Shown: one piece after another, positions 13,600 to 22,018 of the stretch
Layout: every line of letters begins with the position of its first letter
Numbering within the stretch: the first letter of the stretch is position 1
Source: JAULZV01 sp032117135
GTDB lineage: Bacteria; Patescibacteriota; Minisyncoccia; Phycocordibacterales; JAACPR01
Direction: 5' to 3'
Length of the DNA stretch: 28,964 nucleotides
Assembly (NCBI GenBank): GCA_032117135.1
Contig: JAULZV010000014.1
Location: 1 to 28,964, forward strand
Position numbers and translations under genes: made by a program
Notes under the pieces: model-generated
What the model was told of the DNA's origin: nothing
Databases searched by the model: none
The model's input: only the letters and a program-made list of their open reading frames with translations

Positions 13600-16500
13600 A
13601 TGAGTACCGAAGACACATCCCAAAACCAAATCCAACCGAGTGCTGTAGCCCAAAAAGAACAAGAGATACTTGAGTTTTGGGAAAGTCAGCAGATTTTCAA
13701 AAAGTCCCTCGACAAAAAATCTCCTAAAGGTGAATTTACGTTTTATGATGGACCGCCTTTTGCTACAGGTTTACCGCATTTCGGACATTTGTTGCCTGGC
13801 ACTATCAAGGATGCTATTCCTCGATTCAAAACTATGCAGGGCTATCATGTAAGGCGACAGTGGGGATGGGACTGTCATGGTTTGCCAATCGAAAAAATGG
13901 TTCAAGAAGATCATGACCTCAAGACCAAGCAAGACATTGAGAATTTTGGTATCAAAAAATTCAATCAAGCTGCTAAGGCGAGTGTTTTCAAATATGACTC
14001 CGAGTGGCAAAAACTAATCCCTCGCACAGGACGATGGGTTGATATGACTAATCCATATACCACTATGGATCCACATTTTACTCAATCTGTTTGGTGGGGA
14101 TTTGGCGAACTCTACAAAAAAGGTCTCGTGTATGAAAGTTTCAAGGTGATGCACGTCTCTCCACTTCTTGAAACTACACTCTCTAACTTTGAAGTTAATC
14201 AAGCATATAAAGACATCACCGATATTTCGGCGACCGTCAAATTCGCTCTCACCGAATCTCCTGATACGTTTGTTCTCGCATGGACAACAACACCGTGGAC
14301 ACTTCCTGCTAACGTCGCTCTCGCAGTTGGTGCAGATATCATGTATGTAAAAGTTCAAAAGAAACATACTCCCACTCCCACTCCCACTCCCTCTAACACT
14401 GATACTGCTTCAACTGCGCATGATACAAATTCTCCTTCTGATGGCCCTTTTTATATTCTTGCGGCCGAACTTGTCACAAAAGTATTTAAGAATGAAGAAG
14501 TTGTAATCGTAGAAGAATTTACTGGTCAAGAATTGGTCGGCAAAACATACACGCCAGTTTTTGATCACTATTTCAAAGACACAACAATTCAACATTATGT
14601 GAATGGATGGAAAATATACGCTGCTGATTTTGTAACGACAACTGACGGTACAGGTGTTGTACATATTGCACCTGCTTTTGGTGAAGATGATCTTAATCTT
14701 GCCAAGAAGGTGTCTCTTCCATTTGTACAACATGTCAAAATGAATGGTGAAATAAAAAGTGAAGTAAGCGAACTCGCAGGGCGACAAGCTAAACCCAAAC
14801 ATGATCCTCAAGAGACTGATATTGAAGTAATCAAACTCCTTGCGCACAAAGGTGCACTATTTGCCAAAGAAAAATACACTCACTCATATCCACATTGTTG
14901 GAGAACAGACGCCCCACTTCTCAACTACGCAACTTCATCTTGGTTTGTGAAAGTGACAGATATCAAGGAATCATTGGTCAAAAATAACGCCACTGTGACT
15001 TGGGTTCCCGAACCTGTCGGATCTGGTCGTTTTGGAAATTGGCTCAAAGAAGCAAAAGATTGGGCAATTTCTCGATCACGATTTTGGGGTACACCAATTC
15101 CAATTTGGAAATCAGAAGACGGAAAACAAGTTCGTATCATCGACTCCATCGAAGAGCTCAAGCGCAAGACAGTTTCAAGCAATACATATTATGTCATGCG
15201 GCACGGCGAAGCAGAACATAATATCAAGAATATTGCTTCTGACAGTAATGATACTCCAAGTCATTTGACCGAGAATGGCAAAGCACAAGTTGCGCAGGCA
15301 ATTAAAATGCTCAAAGATAAAAAGATTGATCTGATTTATGTGTCACCATTAATTCGAACACAAGAAACTGCACATGCTATTAAGGAAGCTCTTTCATTGA
15401 AAGATTCACAAATTATTGTTGATGATCGGATTCGAGAAGCACAGACTGGATTTGATGGACAATCTATTACCGAATATCGCAAGTTCTATGCAACTCTTCA
15501 AGAAAAGTTTGAGAAGAAAAATGGAAATGGGGAGACGCTGGTCGAACTCAAAAAGCGCGTCGGGGATTTTATGTATGATATTGAAAAAAATAATGAGAAC
15601 AAAACTATCCTCATTGTCTCTCATGAATATCCACTCTGGATGCTCTATGCTCTACGAGACGGTCTTTCTCAATCAGAAACAATTGCAATCAAAGAGCATC
15701 TCGAAGAATTTATCGAAACAGGGGAGGTGAGACAGTTTGAATTCTCTAGACTTCCACTTGATGATGCGTACGAACTTGATTTTCACCGTCCATATATCGA
15801 CCAAGTCACATTCAAAGAAGACGGTGTGTTATTTACTCGAATTCCTGATGTGTTTGATACGTGGATTGATTCAGGGGCGATGCCATTTGCCAGTCGACAA
15901 TTTCCAATGGACAAGAGTACTTTTAGACCAGGTAATTTCTTTTTCAAAAGTAAAGGATTTCCTGCAGACTTTATTGCAGAAGGTATCGATCAGACGCGAG
16001 GATGGTTTTATACTTTGCTTGTATGGTCGACCGCATTGTTTGGTAAAGCTCCGTATAAGCATGTTGTCGTCAATGGAACTGTCTTGGCCGAAGATGGCAA
16101 AAAAATGTCAAAGTCACTCAAAAATTATCCACCTATTGAGACTGTAATTGAAGTATATGGTGCAGATGCATTGAGATATTTTCTTATGAACTCTCCAGCA
16201 GTTAAAGGTGAAAACATTAATTTTTCTGAAAAAGGTGTTGATGAAGTCACTAAAAAAATAGTGATGAGGCTAGATAATGTTATTTCGTTTTATGAAATGT
16301 ACAAAGGTGACGGGGTTAAGGCATCACATCAAAGTACTCATGTACTTGATCGATGGATTTTGGCGCGTCTTGCACAAACTAATCTTCTTATTACGACAGG
16401 TTTTGAAAAATATGAACTGGATAAAGCGGCGCGACCACTCATGGATTTTGTTGATGATCTTTCGACATGGTATTTGCGTCGTAGTCGTGATCGACTCAAA

Positions 16501-17166
16501 TCAGAAGGTGATGATAAAGACACTGCACTTGCAACACTTCGATATGCATTGAAAGAGTTTGCTAAGCTCATGGCTCCTATTATGCCATTCAAGGCCGAGG
16601 ATACCTTTCTTCGAACTCGTGATGTTCAAGATGAAATGAGTGTTCATCTATCTGTATGGCCTAGTCAATCATCAATTGATCAAGATGTGTTAGTGAAGAT
16701 GAAACAAGTTCGTGATATTGTCACCAAAGCACTTGAGATGAGATCTAAAGAAGGTGTAAAAGTGCGTCAGCCAATACAAACTCTCGAATCAAAAATAAAA
16801 ATAAGCCCTGAATATGCGGAAATTATTAAAGACGAAGTAAATGTCAAAGATATTGAATACAATGCACAGCTTGAGTCTGATGTATGGATTGATGTGACAA
16901 TGACTCCTGAACTCAAGATGGAAGGACATGCACGAGAACTAATTCGTGTGATACAGGATCTTCGAAAGTCATCTGGACTATTGCAAGAGGATTCAATAGT
17001 GATGCATATTTCTCATGAAGAGGAGTTTGCTCCGATTATCACTGCTCACGTTGATCTTATTAAAACTGTAACTCGTACTCATGAAATCGTACGCATGACA
17101 GATCTCCCAACAGATACTGTCTCAGTTAACGAGCATTTTGTTCGAATTGTGATTCAGAAAGTGTAG
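13600..17166 (+). CDS. ileS: Isoleucyl-tRNA synthetase with inserted histidine-phosphatase domain
   Basis: 1188 residues against about 1030-1050 for eukaryal/archaeal-type bacterial IleRS. It charges tRNA-Ile and edits valine. The HIGH motif appears as HFGH (60-63), the editing domain has WTTTPWTLPAN (from Trp228) and VVHIAPAFGEDD, and KMSKS is at 835-839, followed by an anticodon-binding region. Two insertions stand out: a Thr-Pro repeat and Ser/Thr-rich linker near 255-285 in the editing domain, and a complete histidine-phosphatase domain at about 524-719, placed between SIEELKRK and FHRPYID, where normal IleRS has a short linker. ATG 13600 is chosen because a good promoter lies just before it; the open frame to 13492 crosses a terminator. 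The tRNA ligase motifs are intact. Confidence 0.96.
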   Translation: MSTEDTSQNQIQPSAVAQKEQEILEFWESQQIFKKSLDKKSPKGEFTFYDGPPFATGLPHFGHLLPGTIKDAIPRFKTMQGYHVRRQWGWDCHGLPIEKMVQEDHDLKTKQDIENFGIKKFNQAAKASVFKYDSEWQKLIPRTGRWVDMTNPYTTMDPHFTQSVWWGFGELYKKGLVYESFKVMHVSPLLETTLSNFEVNQAYKDITDISATVKFALTESPDTFVLAWTTTPWTLPANVALAVGADIMYVKVQKKHTPTPTPTPSNTDTASTAHDTNSPSDGPFYILAAELVTKVFKNEEVVIVEEFTGQELVGKTYTPVFDHYFKDTTIQHYVNGWKIYAADFVTTTDGTGVVHIAPAFGEDDLNLAKKVSLPFVQHVKMNGEIKSEVSELAGRQAKPKHDPQETDIEVIKLLAHKGALFAKEKYTHSYPHCWRTDAPLLNYATSSWFVKVTDIKESLVKNNATVTWVPEPVGSGRFGNWLKEAKDWAISRSRFWGTPIPIWKSEDGKQVRIIDSIEELKRKTVSSNTYYVMRHGEAEHNIKNIASDSNDTPSHLTENGKAQVAQAIKMLKDKKIDLIYVSPLIRTQETAHAIKEALSLKDSQIIVDDRIREAQTGFDGQSITEYRKFYATLQEKFEKKNGNGETLVELKKRVGDFMYDIEKNNENKTILIVSHEYPLWMLYALRDGLSQSETIAIKEHLEEFIETGEVRQFEFSRLPLDDAYELDFHRPYIDQVTFKEDGVLFTRIPDVFDTWIDSGAMPFASRQFPMDKSTFRPGNFFFKSKGFPADFIAEGIDQTRGWFYTLLVWSTALFGKAPYKHVVVNGTVLAEDGKKMSKSLKNYPPIETVIEVYGADALRYFLMNSPAVKGENINFSEKGVDEVTKKIVMRLDNVISFYEMYKGDGVKASHQSTHVLDRWILARLAQTNLLITTGFEKYELDKAARPLMDFVDDLSTWYLRRSRDRLKSEGDDKDTALATLRYALKEFAKLMAPIMPFKAEDTFLRTRDVQDEMSVHLSVWPSQSSIDQDVLVKMKQVRDIVTKALEMRSKEGVKVRQPIQTLESKIKISPEYAEIIKDEVNVKDIEYNAQLESDVWIDVTMTPELKMEGHARELIRVIQDLRKSSGLLQEDSIVMHISHEEEFAPIITAHVDLIKTVTRTHEIVRMTDLPTDTVSVNEHFVRIVIQKV
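14368..14391 (+). repeat. Hexanucleotide tandem repeat inside ileS
   Basis: ACTCCC is repeated four times exactly, encoding Thr-Pro x4 (residues 257-264) at the start of a low-complexity linker in the editing domain. Unit length is a multiple of three, so slippage would change linker length without a frameshift. Confidence 0.9.
15169..15756 (+). other. Histidine-phosphatase domain within IleS
   Basis: About 196 residues matching the histidine phosphatase (phosphoglycerate mutase-like) superfamily: YYVMRHGEAEHN with the RHG motif (Arg534, His535), LTENGKAQV, DLIYVSPLIRTQETA with the second phosphate-binding Arg (586), a mid-domain REAQTGFDGQS, and ILIVSHEYPLW with the second catalytic His (675). 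All four core catalytic residues of the superfamily are present, so activity is likely. The flanking IleS sequence resumes in register on both sides. Substrate unknown. Confidence 0.9.
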
Positions 17167-17205
17167 CTAGATATTGTTTCTGAATACGATGTTCAATAGA
17201 TCCAA

Positions 17206-17242
17206 GGGGTCAGACACCGTTTTTCTTAAAAAAGTGTGGTGT
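17206..17242 (+). repeat. REP-like palindromic fragment
   Basis: GGGGTCAGACACC (17206-17218) opens an imperfect hairpin: ACACC (17214-17218) pairs with GGTGT (17238-17242) with a T-run/A-run inside. The GGGGTCAGACACC motif is of a kind often seen at ends of IS200/REP-type elements, and shares GGTCAGAC with the palindromes around the transposase at 27.9 kb. No transposase is adjacent, so this may be a remnant. Confidence 0.35.
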
Positions 17243-17264
17243 AATAGGGTGTAATATTAAAAAA

Positions 17265-17296
17265 CCGCTGATTCAGAATGAATCGGCGGTTTTTTT
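17265..17296 (+). terminator. Intrinsic terminator after ileS
   Basis: CCGCTGATTC (17265-17274) pairs with GAATCGGCGG (17280-17289) with one T-G pair and a 5-nt loop, followed by seven T (17290-17296); an A-run precedes it. It ends the ileS transcript. Confidence 0.9.
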
Positions 17297-17410
17297 GCTT
17301 GCTTACTCCTCTATTATACTGATAAGAGAGTGGAGTACTGTAGATAAATTCTAAAGTTTATATAAAGTTCATATGCATACTGTGGAAAAATCATTTTCTA
17401 AATATGCTAC

Positions 17411-17416
17411 TATGAT
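17411..17416 (+). promoter_or_regulatory. Promoter of the small coiled-coil gene (-10)
   Basis: TATGAT ends 6 nt before the ATG at 17423, predicting a leaderless message and favouring that ATG over the one two codons upstream at 17417. Confidence 0.5.
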
Positions 17417-17422
17417 ATGTAC

Positions 17423-17716
17423 ATGGAGAAACTATCTAAAAAAGAAAGCAAAGAAATCGTCACAAAAGGTTTTTTGGTTAATTATTTAGAGCAAGTGTTA
17501 GAATCGAAAAATTACATCACTAAAGACTATTTGGAATCAAGAAATTACATCACCAAAGATTATTTTGAAGATAGACTTACTAAACAGAGTGCTGAATTTC
17601 GTCAATATATCGAATCCCTCATGGAACATCAGGTACATCAATTACAGGTTCTTATAGAACAAATGGACGATAGATATGTCTTGCGAAGAGAGTGGACTGG
17701 AGCAAAAGGTGCCTAA
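17423..17716 (+). CDS. Small coiled-coil protein of unknown function
   Basis: 97 residues, highly charged, no signal peptide or membrane helix. The middle contains two adjacent 10-residue units, KNYITKDYLE and RNYITKDYFE, an exact internal duplication apart from conservative changes. The rest (about 45-85) has heptad-like spacing of Leu, Ile and Val (FRQYIESLMEHQVHQLQVLI) typical of a coiled coil, so the protein probably oligomerises or pairs with another protein. Short proteins of this build are frequent in CPR genomes, but I recognise no named family. It is monocistronic, lying between the ileS terminator and the recO promoter. Confidence 0.7.
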   Translation: MEKLSKKESKEIVTKGFLVNYLEQVLESKNYITKDYLESRNYITKDYFEDRLTKQSAEFRQYIESLMEHQVHQLQVLIEQMDDRYVLRREWTGAKGA

Positions 17717-17785
17717 GCTGCCATTTTCAGATCTCTAATGATAAGGATCAAAGAGAATTCGATGTGTTCGCGAGTACTTTTCTAG

Positions 17786-17791
17786 TACAAT
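17786..17791 (+). promoter_or_regulatory. recO promoter (-10)
   Basis: TACAAT ends exactly 6 nt before the recO ATG at 17798; no strong -35. A leaderless mRNA is predicted. Confidence 0.55.
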
Positions 17792-17797
17792 ATATTC

Positions 17798-18385
17798 ATG
17801 TATTCAAAACTCAGTACACAAGCCATTGTTCTTAAGACAGAGGAGCGGGGAGAAAAAGATATTCTTGTCTCGCTCTTTACTCGTGAGTTTGGGTTCGTGT
17901 ATGCCAAGGCAACAGGAGTACGAACCGTATCTTCGCGACTTCGATTCACACTTCAAAGCATGACCCTTTGTTTTGTGTCGCTTGTGCACGGCAAAAGCGG
18001 TTGGATCCTCACGAACGCCACCTTTTTTAGATCATACTATTTTGATACCGAAACAATAATTCAAAAACAAACGATCAACAAAATCTTGTCTTTACTCGGA
18101 CGTTTGTATATTGGAGAAGATCCACACCCTGATCTATTTGATTTTTTGGAAGAAAAATTAGAACTGCTATCGAAGCAAGAGACACGAGGCGAAACCATTA
18201 AGAATTTAGAAATTTTTATTGTCTTTAAGACACTCGAAAAGCTCGGATATGTTGAAGATCACCCAACACTCAAACCATTGGCTCGAGTTGATACATATGA
18301 TGAGCAAATTGACCTTTATATCAAAGAAAATCAAAAACTCATCACACCTTTTATTAATGCCGCGATTCGCACCAGTGGTCTGTAG
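17798..18385 (+). CDS. recO: DNA repair protein RecO, short form
   Basis: 195 residues against about 240 in E. coli. RecO helps RecR load RecA onto SSB-coated DNA and anneals strands. The N-terminal OB-fold domain is clear: STQAIVLKTEERGEKDILVSLFTREFG followed by YAKATGVRTVSSRLR. The helical middle part is present, but the C-terminal zinc-finger cysteines found in many RecO proteins are missing, and the chain ends soon after the helical domain at a TAG. Whether this is an ancestral short form or a truncation cannot be told from one sequence. The next gene has its own promoter 20 nt later. Confidence 0.85.
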   Translation: MYSKLSTQAIVLKTEERGEKDILVSLFTREFGFVYAKATGVRTVSSRLRFTLQSMTLCFVSLVHGKSGWILTNATFFRSYYFDTETIIQKQTINKILSLLGRLYIGEDPHPDLFDFLEEKLELLSKQETRGETIKNLEIFIVFKTLEKLGYVEDHPTLKPLARVDTYDEQIDLYIKENQKLITPFINAAIRTSGL

Positions 18386-18404
18386 GATTTTTGGGTCGAA
18401 GTCA

Positions 18405-18413
18405 TGATATAAT
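18405..18413 (+). promoter_or_regulatory. Extended -10 promoter of the surface-protein gene
   Basis: TG-A-TATAAT (18405-18413) is perfect and ends 6 nt before the ATG at 18420. It is identical in form and spacing to the pyrG promoter. Confidence 0.65.
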
Positions 18414-18419
18414 TTGCGC

Positions 18420-20339
18420 ATGTCAGACGAATTTGAAAAACCAAACAAGATAGATGCACTTGAACAAAAACTCTATTCTCCACGACAAGACATTGTCGCT
18501 CGTGAACGCAGGCCAATGAAAGAAAAAGAGTATAATATCGCACATGATTGGAACACTCCTTCGGCTCCTCCTATGCAAGATAACCCTCTGTCAGCGGATC
18601 GTCCACGCAAAAATTGGTTTCTTACTTTTTTAATTTTATCCTTTATTTTTTTTCTTGGAGCATTGGGATATGTAGGGTACAAATTTTATTTCAATGAATC
18701 TTCTCTGGGTCGTAATGTAGATATTCTTGTTAATGCACCTATCGCAATAGGTGCAGGAGAAATTTTTGCTTTTGATGTATTGATTGAAAACAAAAACTCT
18801 GTAGGAATTGAGACCGTTGATATCGAAGTCGAGTTTCCTGATGGAACTAGATCACCTTCCGATATTGGCCAGGATTTTAAAAGAGTAAACGATGAAATCG
18901 ATCCAATTGCCTCTGGCTCTACTTCAAAATCAAACTACTCAGCTCTATTGTTTGGTGAAGAAGGCGACAAAAAAGAAATGATTGTGCGTGTTCAATATCG
19001 TGTAGAGGGGTCGAGTATGCTCTTGGAAAAAGAAAAAGTATTTGATGTTGTACTCAAATCGACACCTGTTCGACTGACGGTAACTAATGTTAAGGAGCTT
19101 ACATCAGGTCAAAATCTTTCTTTTACAGTTGAACTGGTTTCCAATTCTACTCAGCGTCTTGAAAATGTAATGGTACAAGCGACATACCCGTTTGGATTTA
19201 AATATCAAAAATCATCTTTTCCTGCCAAAGAAGATGGACGGACATGGATAATTCCAAAGATCGAACCCAAAGAAACAATTACTTTTACAATAGACGGTGT
19301 GCTTGAAGGACAAAACAACGAAGAGCGTTACTTTAGTTTTATTGCTGGACTCGAAGATAATGCGACAGGTAATCCTCAAGTTGTATTTAATACGAAAGGG
19401 ACAACCGTGACACTTGCACGACCTTTTCTTGAATTAGAGCTTTCGGTCGCTCGTGATAATAGTGAGATCATCGTACTTAACCCTGACGTTGTACATGATG
19501 CAATGATTAGTTTCAAAAATAATACAAGTTATCCACTTCGAAATGTTTCATTGGACTTGAGTTTGGAAGGTGCTTCACTTAATAAAGGATCCGTCCAAGT
19601 GTCAGAGGGATTTTATCAATCTGCCGGAAGTACTATTACATGGGATACGAGCACTTCTAATCGTTTTGTATCATTTCCAATCGGAACATCAAGCAATGTT
19701 TCATTTAGTTTTATGGGACTCGGTATAGGCGCATCTTCACTTATTACTAATCCTGAATTAATCTTTACTGCTCAAGTACAAGGTAATCGAAATCCGGATA
19801 ATCAAGTGCCTGAAATAATCGAAAATTCGATAGTTAAAAAAATTAGATTTATCACTCAAGCAAATCTCAAAACAACATCGCTGTATCAAACGTCTCCATT
19901 TGAGAATTCAGGGCCGCTTCCACCCAAAGTTGAACAGCGTACAAGTTATACGGCAAAGGTAGAACTTTCAAATACTTCAAACAAAATTGAAAATGGAATG
20001 GTGGTTATGAAAATTCCTACGTATGTCACCTACGAAAATGAATTCTCTCCGTCGACTGAAAATTTTTCATATGACCCTGTCACTCGAACACTCGCATGGG
20101 ATGTTGGAACGGTACCCGAAAAAACAGGATACGCAGGCAATCCTGCTCGGTCTATTCAGTTTCAGGTAAGTATATTGCCAAGTATCAGTCAGGCCGGTAC
20201 GACACCAAATCTAGTGACAAATATTGAATTTACGGGTGATGACACATTTGCTGGTACTAAGATAGTCAAGGGCGGACAATCTATTAGTACTGCAACGGCT
20301 GACTCTCAAGGTTTTTATGATTCGCAAGTGTCGAGATAG
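18420..20339 (+). CDS. Membrane-anchored surface protein with repeated beta domains
   Basis: 639 residues. A charged cytoplasmic N-terminus of about 64 residues ends in RPRK, followed by one transmembrane helix (about 65-88) and a large extracellular part. The exterior consists of several beta-rich modules of about 120 residues with conversational signatures such as VEIENKN-like strands, LENVMVQATYPFGF, LRNVSLDLSLEG and IENGMVVMKIPTYVTY, the layout of DUF11/Ig-like repeat proteins. Asn/Ser/Thr content is high and cysteine is absent from the exterior. Start ATG 18420 is set by the promoter. The protein probably projects from the cell envelope, perhaps in host contact or cell-wall organisation. 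No catalytic motif is seen, and its assignment to a named family is uncertain. Confidence 0.8.
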   Translation: MSDEFEKPNKIDALEQKLYSPRQDIVARERRPMKEKEYNIAHDWNTPSAPPMQDNPLSADRPRKNWFLTFLILSFIFFLGALGYVGYKFYFNESSLGRNVDILVNAPIAIGAGEIFAFDVLIENKNSVGIETVDIEVEFPDGTRSPSDIGQDFKRVNDEIDPIASGSTSKSNYSALLFGEEGDKKEMIVRVQYRVEGSSMLLEKEKVFDVVLKSTPVRLTVTNVKELTSGQNLSFTVELVSNSTQRLENVMVQATYPFGFKYQKSSFPAKEDGRTWIIPKIEPKETITFTIDGVLEGQNNEERYFSFIAGLEDNATGNPQVVFNTKGTTVTLARPFLELELSVARDNSEIIVLNPDVVHDAMISFKNNTSYPLRNVSLDLSLEGASLNKGSVQVSEGFYQSAGSTITWDTSTSNRFVSFPIGTSSNVSFSFMGLGIGASSLITNPELIFTAQVQGNRNPDNQVPEIIENSIVKKIRFITQANLKTTSLYQTSPFENSGPLPPKVEQRTSYTAKVELSNTSNKIENGMVVMKIPTYVTYENEFSPSTENFSYDPVTRTLAWDVGTVPEKTGYAGNPARSIQFQVSILPSISQAGTTPNLVTNIEFTGDDTFAGTKIVKGGQSISTATADSQGFYDSQVSR

Positions 20340-20409
20340 AGAAAGGTGTGCACACCATATACGATTGGAGTATTGTAGATGATAAGCTTTTAAAAATCAT
20401 AAAATAAGG

Positions 20410-20415
20410 TATTGT
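20410..20415 (+). promoter_or_regulatory. Possible glyS promoter (-10)
   Basis: TATTGT ends 8 nt before the glyS ATG at 20424, matching four of six consensus positions. Weak alone, but consistent with the spacing found at other genes here. Confidence 0.3.
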
Positions 20416-20423
20416 ACACACAT

Positions 20424-21776
20424 ATGAAATCAAACAAGCAGCAAGAGAAAATGGAGAAGATTGTATCACTTTGTAAGCGGAGGGGGTTTTTCTTTAGAGG
20501 TTCAGAAATATACGGAGGACTTGCTGGATTTTTTGATTACGGACCACTCGGTGTCATGCTCAAAAATAATGTTGAGCGTGTGTGGTGGAATATGTTTGTT
20601 GATGGACGAGAAGATATTCACGGGCTCGATGCTGCGCTTGTGATGCATCCCCAAACATATCAAGCAAGTGGACATGCACAAAACTTTGCCGATCCAATGG
20701 TCGAGGATGTTAAGACTGGTAAACGATATCGAGCTGATCATCTTTTGGAAGAACATAATATCGACATTGTTGGATTAAGTGGGGATGATATGGATAAACT
20801 AATCAAAGAGCGGGGGATCAAAAGTCCTGACGGTAATACGCTTGGAGATGTGACGCAATTTAATATGATGTTTCAAACATTTGTGGGAGCAAATGCAGAC
20901 TCAGATTCAAAGACTTTTTTGCGACCTGAAACTGCGCAAGGTATTTTTACTAATTACAAAAATGTGCTCGACTCACTTCACCCTAAACTGCCGTTTGGTA
21001 TTGGACAAATCGGTAAATCATTTAGAAATGAAATTGCTCCTCGTGATTTTTTGTTTCGTGTAAGAGAATTTTCTCAAATGGAAGTTGAATATTTTATTGA
21101 TCCTGAGAATTGGCAAAAACATTTTGAAGATTTTCAAAAACACATCTGGGAATTTGTTGATGCGGTTGGTATAGATAAAAAGCTCGTGTCCGAACTCGAA
21201 GTTGCACCCGAAGATCGGGCACACTATTCAATGAGAACAGTTGATTTTGAATTTGAATATCCCTTTGGCAAAAAAGAATTATACGGTCTTGCGTATCGAA
21301 CAGATTACGATCTTAAAAATCATGGGGAAGTATCAAAGGTTGACCTTTCATATTTTGATGAAGAAAAAAAACAGCGTTTCATTCCGCATGTTATCGAACC
21401 ATCTTTTGGACTTGAACGAACACTTCTTGCAATTTTGTCGAGTGCATACAACGAAGACGAAGTAAATGGTGAGACGCGAGTCTTTCTCAAATTCAAACCA
21501 GAGATTGCTCCATATCAATATGCAGTATTCCCACTTCTCAAAAACAAACCTGATCTTGTAGCAAAAGCTCGAGAAGTATATGAGTCCTTAAAAAAGAAGG
21601 GTGTGCGAGTGATGTTTGATGATAATGGAAATATCGGAAAACGATATCGAAGACAAGACGAAATCGGAACTCCATACTGCATAACAATCGACTTTGATTC
21701 TCTTGAAGATGGTACTGTTACCGTGCGAGATCGCGACACTGCCGAGCAGAAGCGGGTGAGTATAGAGGAATTGTAA
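20424..21776 (+). CDS. glyS: Glycyl-tRNA synthetase, dimeric (alpha2) type
   Basis: 450 residues, a single-chain class II GlyRS rather than the tetrameric alpha/beta form. It opens with KRRGFFFRGSEIYGG and GFFDYGPLG, typical of this type. Motif 2 is visible in IGKSFRNEIAPRDFLFRVREF, the glycine pocket region in LYGLAYRTDYDLKNH, motif 3 in PSFGLERTLLAIL, and the C-terminal anticodon-binding domain in VMFDDNGNIGKRYRRQDEIGTPYC. It charges tRNA-Gly. The open frame upstream of 20424 is short and lacks family sequence. After its stop comes structured-repeat copy 2. Confidence 0.97.
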   Translation: MKSNKQQEKMEKIVSLCKRRGFFFRGSEIYGGLAGFFDYGPLGVMLKNNVERVWWNMFVDGREDIHGLDAALVMHPQTYQASGHAQNFADPMVEDVKTGKRYRADHLLEEHNIDIVGLSGDDMDKLIKERGIKSPDGNTLGDVTQFNMMFQTFVGANADSDSKTFLRPETAQGIFTNYKNVLDSLHPKLPFGIGQIGKSFRNEIAPRDFLFRVREFSQMEVEYFIDPENWQKHFEDFQKHIWEFVDAVGIDKKLVSELEVAPEDRAHYSMRTVDFEFEYPFGKKELYGLAYRTDYDLKNHGEVSKVDLSYFDEEKKQRFIPHVIEPSFGLERTLLAILSSAYNEDEVNGETRVFLKFKPEIAPYQYAVFPLLKNKPDLVAKAREVYESLKKKGVRVMFDDNGNIGKRYRRQDEIGTPYCITIDFDSLEDGTVTVRDRDTAEQKRVSIEEL

Positions 21777-21785
21777 GGTCGATAG

Positions 21786-21902
21786 GGCACAGCCAGAATA
21801 AAAGGAAAAGTCCTCGGTTTCCCTCGCCTGATAATGAGTGTTGTACTGCACACATAAAGTGGCAGGCGAGGCCAGACTATTTCCTTTTATTCTGGCTGTG
21901 CC
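21786..21902 (-). repeat. Structured intergenic repeat, copy 2 (unrecognised family)
   Basis: 117 nt between glyS and the GNAT gene. The outer helix is a perfect 23-bp pairing (21786-21808 with 21880-21902). It continues with AGTC (21809-21812) / GACT (21875-21878) and CCTCGCCTG (21822-21830) / CAGGCGAGG (21863-21871), leaving CTCGGTTTC (21813-21821) opposite CCA (21872-21874). An apical GTGT/ACAC hairpin (21838-21853) holds TGTACT. Read on the minus strand it matches copy 1: AGTC-TGG, AGTACA, then GAAACCGAG-GACT. Its 32-nt apical region differs from copy 3 at five positions, and one difference (G21840-C21851 against A22987-T22998) is compensatory. It lies beyond the GNAT terminator, so it is probably outside that mRNA. 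Confidence 0.85.
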
Positions 21903-21980
21903 TTCCGTGTTTTTCTGAATAGTAAATTTAGTGTATGTCCTCATCTTCTTCCATTCTACACCTCTCCAATCTTTCTATAA

Positions 21981-22013
21981 AAATAAAACCCACCCCGCTC
22001 GTGCGGAGTGGGT
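21981..22013 (-). terminator. Intrinsic terminator after the GNAT gene
   Basis: On the minus strand ACCCACTCCGC (22013-22003) pairs with GCGGGGTGGGT (21998-21988), with one mismatch/wobble, around a 4-nt loop, followed by a T-rich tract interrupted by one A (21987-21981). It lies 5 nt after the GNAT stop. Confidence 0.85.
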
Positions 22014-22018
22014 AGATG

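Noticed and set aside
21588..21944. Paired minus-strand open frames at 21588-21944 and 22828-23184 with similar products
   Set aside because: Their likeness comes only from repeat copies 2 and 3 being translated; they overlap glyS and the M16 gene.
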